A DNA stretch of 64,000 nt, taken from Incurvaria masculella (Eukaryota; Arthropoda; Insecta; Lepidoptera; Incurvariidae). Positions 58,048 to 64,000 of the stretch are shown one piece after another. Within the stretch, counting starts at the first letter, position 1; each line of letters begins with the position of its first letter. The translations under genes were made by a program, and so were the position numbers. The notes beneath the pieces were generated by a model, which was not told the DNA's origin, ran no database searches, and saw only the letters and a program-made list of their open reading frames with translations. The stretch spans positions 18,871,001-18,935,000 of the forward strand of contig OX335652.1 of NCBI GenBank assembly GCA_946894095.1, written 5' to 3'.

Positions 58048-58324
58048 AAACAAATTAACGCCACATTCCGAGAATCATACCAAGCATTGTTTCAAATTTA
58101 GGGCAATTCAGGGAAATGTAGATACCTGCAGTGGCAACACCGAGCCGCCGGCTGTTGCTCGTCGGAAATGTGCTTTTCATAATTTATTGCCCGCTTCCGC
58201 TGATGAAATGCAATTTTCGAATGCACCACTCGCCGCATGCAATGCAACGCGGCGTCATTCGTGCGAAGCACAAATTTCAACGTTATATGTGGGGATGCAA
58301 GTGTTAATTTATTATTCCACTAGC
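58048..58324. other. No gene seen
   Basis: GC-richer patch at 58130-58270, no known element. Confidence 0.5.
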
Positions 58325-58912
58325 TTTTTAGGGTTCCGTACCCAAAGAATGCCAACGGAACCCTATTACTAAGCCTCCGCTCTCCGTCCGTCCATATAAC
58401 TCAGGGCTCTATCTCATGAACAGAGCCGGTAGTCTCAGTTCTCACCTAAATTGGCGTTTACGTAACTTCGAAGTTCCGTAAAAACGTCAAACTCCATACA
58501 AGTTTTTACTAGACATTCTGTGGTTTTATTTCTTCGAGCTGTCAATGTCAAACTCGGATTTCCGAGTATGAAAACGCGGAGTCGACGTAAAGTAAGCGTA
58601 AGATGTTAGTTCGCTTAACGTCCACTGCGCGCGCTCTTCAATTTCTCCATACATTTGAAAACGCCAGTCGATCGGTTTGCCGTAAACGCCAATTTAGGTG
58701 ACAACTGGGACTTCGGGTACAGTAATAGGTAGGCAGCTGAAATGTTCTCAGAGTTTGTATTTATTTTGCCGCTGTAACAAAAATAAATAAAATATAATAC
58801 AAAAATAAACATAATATAACAACATACAAAAAGTACGCATACAAGTGTTCAATCTTGTACGATGGTGCGGAACCCTTCGTTTGCGAGTCCGACTCGCGTT
58901 GGGCCGGTTTTT
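58325..58912 (+). mobile_element. (GTCY)n-bearing MITE interrupted by a TIR element
   Basis: The left half (58325-58423) runs from TTTTTAGGGTTCCGTACCC to ATCTCATGAAC and the right half (58719-58912) from AGTAATAGGTAGGCAGCTG to GAGTCCGACTCGCG and GGGCCGGTTTTT. Other copies read straight across this point (GAACCGTAATAGG at 27703). Confidence 0.88.
58420..58722 (-). mobile_element. ~295-bp element with long terminal inverted repeats, copy 2
   Basis: Related to 21983-22331: AGCCGGTAGTCTCAGTT, TCACCTAAATTGGCG, CATACAAGTTTTTACTAGA, CATTCTGTGGTTTTA, CTGCGCGCGCTCTTCAATTT, CCAGTCGATCGGTTTGCC. ACAG flanks on both sides (58420-58423 and 58719-58722). The left inverted repeat has partly decayed. The interior order is the same as in copy 1, so orientation is nominal. 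Confidence 0.85.
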
Positions 58913-59256
58913 AATTTGGCTACGCTCACGTTGATGTTAATTTTGATAGGTTTTGTTGTACGAATGAGCTATTTCCATTAATACGTTGTACCGTATATTT
59001 CTCTGCTGGTCTTCGTTATTAACTCAACGGTGGGTAGCAAAGAAAGAGATTGTTGCAAACTTTGTTCTGTAGATTACTTTAGTATTTTATAATGAAATTG
59101 GTAAAACTATTGTTTTGTAACCTAAAATTAAAAAGTAACCTTTTAAAGTGTTTAAAGCAAAGTATGTTCTGAGGTAAACTGTATAAGGAAATAGAGCCAC
59201 CAAAAAATACATTTTAACTATTTCTGTAAGCCCAATTATACCTTATCGCTGGTATT
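58913..59256. other. No gene seen
   Basis: AT-rich, no element. Confidence 0.5.
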
Positions 59257-59935
59257 TTTAACCGACTTCAAAAAAGGAGGAGGTTTATTTATTTATGTAT
59301 TTATTTATTTATTTAGGAGGAAATACAGACACGAACAATGAAAGCAGTAACAATAACAAGTAATCTCTCAATTCGTTCTCAGCAGGTTCTCAACTCGTCC
59401 ATATGTTTTTTTTATGTTTGTTACCTCATAACTTTCGCCTGGGTGAACCGATTTTGATGATTATTTTTTTAATGAAAGCCCTATTTTTTTTTGGTTTGGT
59501 TCTGACAATGATATTTATGAGAAAATCATATAAGTCTTAAATTTGTATTAAGTATGTGCGCGACAAATGGACGAATAACTCAATATAACGCCAAACGATT
59601 TCGATGATTCTTTTTTTATTGGAAAGGACGTGTACAAATTAGTTAGTGTACTTCAGATTAATTAAAAATTAACAAATAAAAGAAATCAAAAAAATAACCG
59701 ACTTTAAAGAAAAAGCACTAAAAAGTAAAAAAAAAAAGATTCCGACGAATTGAGAACCTCCTCCTTTTTTTCGAAGTTTTTTCAGCCAAAGTAGCCAAGA
59801 TTGTTTTGACTGGCGCAGCGCGTGCACGTCTGACGCCGAATAAAAAAATATCAATAATCGTAACTACAGAAATGGCAATATTTTTTTACTTTTTAGTGAT
59901 TTTTCTTTGAAGTCGGATATTTTTTTGTTAATTTT
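59257..59935. repeat. Repeat with ACCGACTTCAAAAAAGG ends in both orientations
   Basis: ACCGACTTCAAAAAAGG, GAGGAGG at 59260, a (TTTA)n run (59284-59316), AACTTTCGCCTGGGTGAACC, CGATTTTGATGATT, and further on ACCGACTTTAAAG, CGAATTGAGAACCTCCTCC, TTCGAAG. Such sequences are abundant in Lepidoptera; this region contains at least two copies, one inverted. A scrap is at 43690-43740. Confidence 0.6.
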
Positions 59936-61559
59936 TTTAATAACTCTGCTCATACATTAGTCCTGCATTTTACAAGCGACAAACACAGACATGCAACTTT
60001 CCAATTAAATTAGTTTTCGGTTGAAAGTTTTGAGTTCTGCAACTGGCTGCATTATAGTTTGGTTAACGGGTCTAACTAAACTATAACAATGCATTTGTGA
60101 TACCAGCGCTGTACTCTGTAACAAAAGTTACACTCATAGCCATATAGTGCCTAACTTTTACCAACTTGTAGTCTCTTGTTTTAGATAACAAGGATTGTAA
60201 TCCTGGGGCATGTTCTCTCCTTAAACCAAACATATAAGTTCGGCAGTAGCATAAAGGTGTAAGTGTTTATATAAAAAATGAATCAGGACGGAAAATCTAT
60301 CCATAACGTTATACAAATCTATAAGCAAGTACAGTTTTTTCAGGTTGTTTTCTGAGTGAATCGTATCCTCGGATCTATAAGTTCATGATATAACTTAGTG
60401 TAGTCTCTACCAGAAGTTTAAATAAATGAAATTAAATTTAAAAATCTGGTTGTAGTAAGATTTAGATTGATGTAATGCTCACCAAGAATGCTGATGATCT
60501 GTGTGGACATACTTACACGCAGAAAACTATGTTTATAATATTGACCACGGGTAATAAGTATTGCATAACTAAATGTTATTTATGTCTACCTAGTACAATG
60601 CTCTATACTCTACACCACAAAACACAACAGAATTTTGCCCAGATAACCCTATATGAGCTTTGCTCCGTTATGATATTAACAAATTGCGATTGTTGTTGTA
60701 TCCTCCACGTATAACGTGTGCGTGGAGGGTGTACACTATTAGACCCTATTAATTAAAGGGACAAAAACACACTGTGAAATTGTGCGACTTTATTTTTAGT
60801 ACTTATTTCCATGACAAAGGCACAACCAAAACCCTAAGTGCGATAATGTTGCCAGCTAATATAAACAGGATAAGTGTTGCTACACTCTTCACCCCTTTAA
60901 CAAAAAACAATAAACAATATAGGAAAACTTAAATCACGAAAACCTAATCCACGATTAAGTAATCTGTGATCATCTTTTATCATCACGTCTACAAAACCGA
61001 TAACAATAATTCACACTGAAAAAAGGGATGTTCAACTGTTAATTATTTTAGCGCAGTTAAAATTCAACCATTTATAGGAAATTATTTCTCTAATTTACTA
61101 TTAATGTATTACGCTAAGTATCTATTAATTAACCTAAAAAAGTTTGTACATGTATGAAAAAAAAATGGCTTTTCACGCGGCGGGAGAAGACTTTGACATG
61201 ACTAATAGATAAACGTTTAATAACCAATTGAACAGTACCGATTGGTGAAAATAAAACGTGTGACAGATCAAATGATTTTGAAACAGTTATCTTAACTGAT
61301 TAAAATTACGGCTCACTGCAAATTAGGCGTGCAACTGTCCAGTTTTAAGAGGTAAAGAAATTTTAACAGATTTGACCGTTACCTTACAGTACCTTACGGT
61401 ACCTTTTCACTGAATATAAGACTTATGTAAGTACGAATGGAAAGAATATTAAAGATAGAAACAGTGTTCAAACCATTAAAAAAACAGTAAGAGAAAACCA
61501 ATATTTCACACAGTTAAAAAAACAACATACAATAATATTGAATATTGAAGGCTATTTGT
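59936..61559. other. No gene seen
   Basis: AT-rich. It contains the retroposon tail at 60402-60445, a perfect 8-bp hairpin CCTCCACG/CGTGGAGG at 60701-60727, and a stretch (61000-61330) with repeated CAGTTA/TAACTG words. No frame above 79 aa. Confidence 0.5.
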
Positions 61560-61671
61560 TTTTACTCAGTTATAGTAACTGATTTACTTACTTGGCTTTA
61601 TTTTAACGTTGAAAGACGGTTGTTATTACTGGAATTACAGTTAGATTCATTGATTATTTTTTTCAGTGTAC
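61560..61671 (+). repeat. Dispersed repeat (TTTTTTTCAGTGT end), copy 2
   Basis: AGTAACTGATTTACTTAC, TGGCTTTATTTTAACG, ACAGTTAGATTCATTG, ATTTTTTTCAGTGT; inverse copy at 52896-53012. The 91-aa frame here is thereby explained. Confidence 0.7.
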
Positions 61672-62120
61672 TGTGCAATCATATGTTTTTGAAATTTGTC
61701 TGGTTGAACCACCACTATCATGGCATATTTAAAAATGTGCGCTGGCGGCACAAATGCTTACATTTATTCGACATGGCTAGGATTTCCATCCGCCATTCAG
61801 TTTCCTTACAAGATTTATGACAGGATGTTAGATTTACACCTCCGCGTGCTGTGAACCAGAAAAGTAGACACCGATATGTAAGTATTTAATAATACCGCTG
61901 CCAGTGCTCCGGCACTATATGGACTTCTATGCGCGCTATTGGAATTGTGCAATTGGCACATTTTAAATCTAAGTACTGCTTGAATAGGTAACTTATCAGG
62001 GCACTGTAATACTGAAGATAAGTGCGCTGGGGAAAATTGACAGATTTTAGTTGGGATTAACAACGGGCAGAGCCGCCGGAATCTAACTGATAGTAGACCT
62101 TATATCAGACATACTTTCTC
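61672..62120. other. No gene seen
   Basis: Mixed composition; no motif. Confidence 0.5.
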
Positions 62121-62418
62121 TTTTTAGGGTTCCGTACCCAAAGGGTGCCAACGGAACCCTATTACTAAGCCTCCGCTGTCCGTCCGTCCGTCCGTCTGTC
62201 ACAGGGCCGTATCCCAGTAACCGTAACAGATAGACAGATGAAATTTTCACAGAGTGTGTATTCATTTTGCCGTAATAACAACAAATAGGTAAAATTATAA
62301 TATAATAAAAATAAAAAAAAGGGGGCCCCAAACAAAAACGTGATTTTTTCTGTTTAATCTTGAACGATGGTACGGAACCCTTCGTGTACGAGTCCGACTT
62401 GCACTAGGCCGGTTTTTT
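62121..62418 (+). mobile_element. (GTCY)n-bearing MITE, full length
   Basis: TTTTTAGGGTTCCGTACCC, GTGCCAACGGAACCC, the GTCCGTCCGTCCGTCC tract (62178-62196), AATTTTCACAGAGTGTG, GGTACGGAACCCTTCG, GAGTCCGACTTGCAC, AGGCCGGTTTTTT. The first 25 and last 25 bases show partial inverted symmetry. Confidence 0.92.
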
Positions 62419-62465
62419 GGATAATTAACTTAGAAACTTTTCGAACTTATTTCCATTTCCATTTA

Positions 62466-62530
62466 TTAAAACTTCTGGTAGTCAAGTCATGTCATAATCT
62501 TATCATACAATGATTGTTTGGATTTTTTCC
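62466..62530 (+). repeat. Dispersed repeat (CTTCTRGTAGTC), fragment
   Basis: ACTTCTGGTAGTCAAGTC, ATGTCATAATC and CAATGATTG match the start of 48475-48573. Confidence 0.55.
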
Positions 62531-62942
62531 AATAAAACTGCCTAATTTATGTCACCTTATTAAGATTGTTCTTTCCGTATAATATTTTTTTGTGTGATGT
62601 AATTAAGTTTACACCAACCATCTATCCATATGTGGACATATCCACATATATAATATCCACACTTACTCACAATCTGGCCCAGACAACACACCGGCTGCGT
62701 TCTCTAGTGTTGCCATTTGTCTTGTTTGGAAACTGAAATGCGAATGTGCACTCTTTTCAGAATTTTCGCGTGCGCTTCACGAATTTCCTTTATTCCCTCT
62801 GTGCACTTCCGCTGAAGATGACTACTCTGCGTCCGGGCTTGATGCACGATAAGTGAACATTGTTGCACGCAATCTTATTTAAGGTGGCCCATCCCGCTCA
62901 ACTCCCCATACAAACGGGGAAAGAAGATCACGCACATATTAC
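62531..62942. other. No gene seen
   Basis: It contains a small inverted repeat ATATGTGGATAT / ATATCCACATAT around 62625-62650 and otherwise no element. Confidence 0.5.
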
Positions 62943-63331
62943 TTTTTTTTTTTTTTTTATGTGACTGGACATGGATGGCTAATACCACAAGTTCTGTCAT
63001 GGTATTAGCCCAACACACCACATGGGAACTAGGTGCCATGCCAGGACCTTCCTTATATTGCACGGCTACATTGAACTGGATGGAAAACACGGACAATTTT
63101 CATTGCCGCTTCGACCATCGTTCATCCAATGCGATGGTACCAACCCGGGCGGGATAAACCCTACCACCTAGTAAGTAAGGAAGGGGACCTACAGCTTAAC
63201 GTGGAATCCGAACCACGGCCAGCCTCTCTCAACGGTCGAATGGTCACCCATCCAAGACCAGACCGGACCCAGCGTTGCTTAACTTCGGAGAGCGATCGCC
63301 GAAGTGTCGCGCCACTGGGCCACCGAGGCTG
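62943..63331 (-). mobile_element. 5S-rRNA-related SINE, full length, copy 3
   Basis: A complete copy in reverse: T-run, ATGTGACTGGACATGG, TAATACCACAAG, GGTGCCATGCCAGGACC, CAATTTTCATTGCCGC, GGAAGGGGACCTACAGC, ATCCGAACCACGG, GGTCACCCATCC, CAGCGTTGCTTAACTTCGG, GCGCCACTGGGCCACCGAGG. Nearly identical to the copies at 29944 and 49189. Confidence 0.92.
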
Positions 63332-63625
63332 ACTTGTCAGAGATCCCAAATTTTGCTCAAAATAGCTTTATTTTATCGAACTAGATGTCCAATGACCGTT
63401 GGCATTGTAAAATTGTGTTTGGTTCCTAAGTTATAAGGTCCGAAAGTTCGGATTTTTTATGCGATAACTTTGAAGGGAAGATTACGCAATGATAAAGTAA
63501 GAATATCTTAAAAATATTAGTCACCAGACATAGCTTATTTAATCAAGATTTATAATCTATTTGGCTTTTCTTAGATATTTGACTACAGCGGTCGTGGTTT
63601 ACTTGTAGCTATAAGTCGTTTTGTA
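63332..63625. other. No gene seen
   Basis: AT-rich. Confidence 0.5.
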
Positions 63626-63805
63626 ATTAAAATTTTCGTAAATCTTACCAAATCATACACATTGTCTTTTTTGTGGACATATTGCATCTGCCTCATCACG
63701 GAGCCTGTCTTTTTTTTTTGAAACAGAGAAGGTCCCAGAGCGCAACAGCACGGTTTTGTACCGTGCCCGCGATTGAGTTAGTGCCGCCGGGTTGGGACAC
63801 CTCAA
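63626..63805 (+). repeat. Dispersed repeat, uninterrupted copy (empty site)
   Basis: It matches 21886-21982 plus 22332-22410 without the TIR element; GAAACAGAGAAGG at 63720-63732 is the unoccupied target. The hairpin GCACGGTTTTGTACCGTGC is conserved. Confidence 0.78.
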
Positions 63806-64000
63806 TGGTGGTAAACGATGTATAGACAGTATTGCTTGTGATAAATAAATAAAGTTGTGGAAAATCGGGGCAATATATTGGTTGAAGTTTTATGTAAAAC
63901 TATGATGACATATTTAAAGATATAGGTAATAATTAGATATTTGTTTTACGTAAAGATGATCCTTATCATTTTAAAAAGAGACAAAAAAAACTGAATTTGC
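63806..64000. other. No gene seen
   Basis: AT-rich sequence to the window end. Confidence 0.5.

Noticed and set aside
60701..60727. 8-bp perfect hairpin as a terminator
   Set aside because: Rho-independent terminators are bacterial and no T-run or gene is nearby.
62875..63349. Several 60-73-aa frames on both strands at SINE copies
   Set aside because: The same peptides appear at every SINE copy and on both strands; they are SINE sequence.

Overview
The window looks like repeat-rich nuclear DNA of an insect, most probably a moth or butterfly (Lepidoptera). The evidence is a high density of short mobile elements of lepidopteran type: a 5S-rRNA-derived SINE, the miniature inverted-repeat elements that carry a (GTCY)n microsatellite between ends reading GGGTTCCGTA and GGCCGGTTTTT, a Helitron-like element, and decayed CR1/Jockey-type LINE reverse transcriptases. 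There are no operons, rRNA genes or CRISPR arrays. I found no intact protein-coding host gene; nearly all short open frames are chance frames or repeat-derived.

Positions 1-20270 are one long non-coding modular array. Three modules are used: D (3.23 kb), A (3.2 kb) and B (3.25-3.41 kb). Their order is D(partial)-B-D-A-B-A-B, consistent with a ~9.88-kb D-A-B unit in which the first copy lost A and the last copy lost D. B1 and B2 are almost identical, while A1/A2 and B3 are clearly more diverged. No module has an ORF above about 120 aa. The array ends abruptly at 20270 against a 5'-truncated LINE (20271-21881) whose reverse transcriptase has one frameshift.

Positions 21.9-64 kb are a mosaic of nested repeats. 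They include at least ten SINE copies or fragments, about twelve (GTCY)n MITE copies, two TTAA-flanked MITEs, two MITEs with GGGGGTCC ends (one inserted in a SINE), two copies of a ~300-350-bp element with long terminal inverted repeats (both caught inserted in other repeats), CRE-containing foldbacks, a Helitron-like element (~32.8-33.6 kb), a family with 12-13-bp target-site duplications that contains a tRNA-Leu-like cloverleaf, and LINE remnants at 35.8, 39.1-40.4, 46.7 and 47.9-48.3 kb. One possible host exon (52140-52314) has splice-like borders but is not recognised.

The most interesting signals are the modular 9.9-kb array, the tRNA-Leu-like structure in a target-site-duplicated element, and the SINE whose 5S-like core lies between tRNA-like A-box and T-arm sequences. 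Everything was read by eye; boundaries of degraded elements are approximate and identities were not computed.
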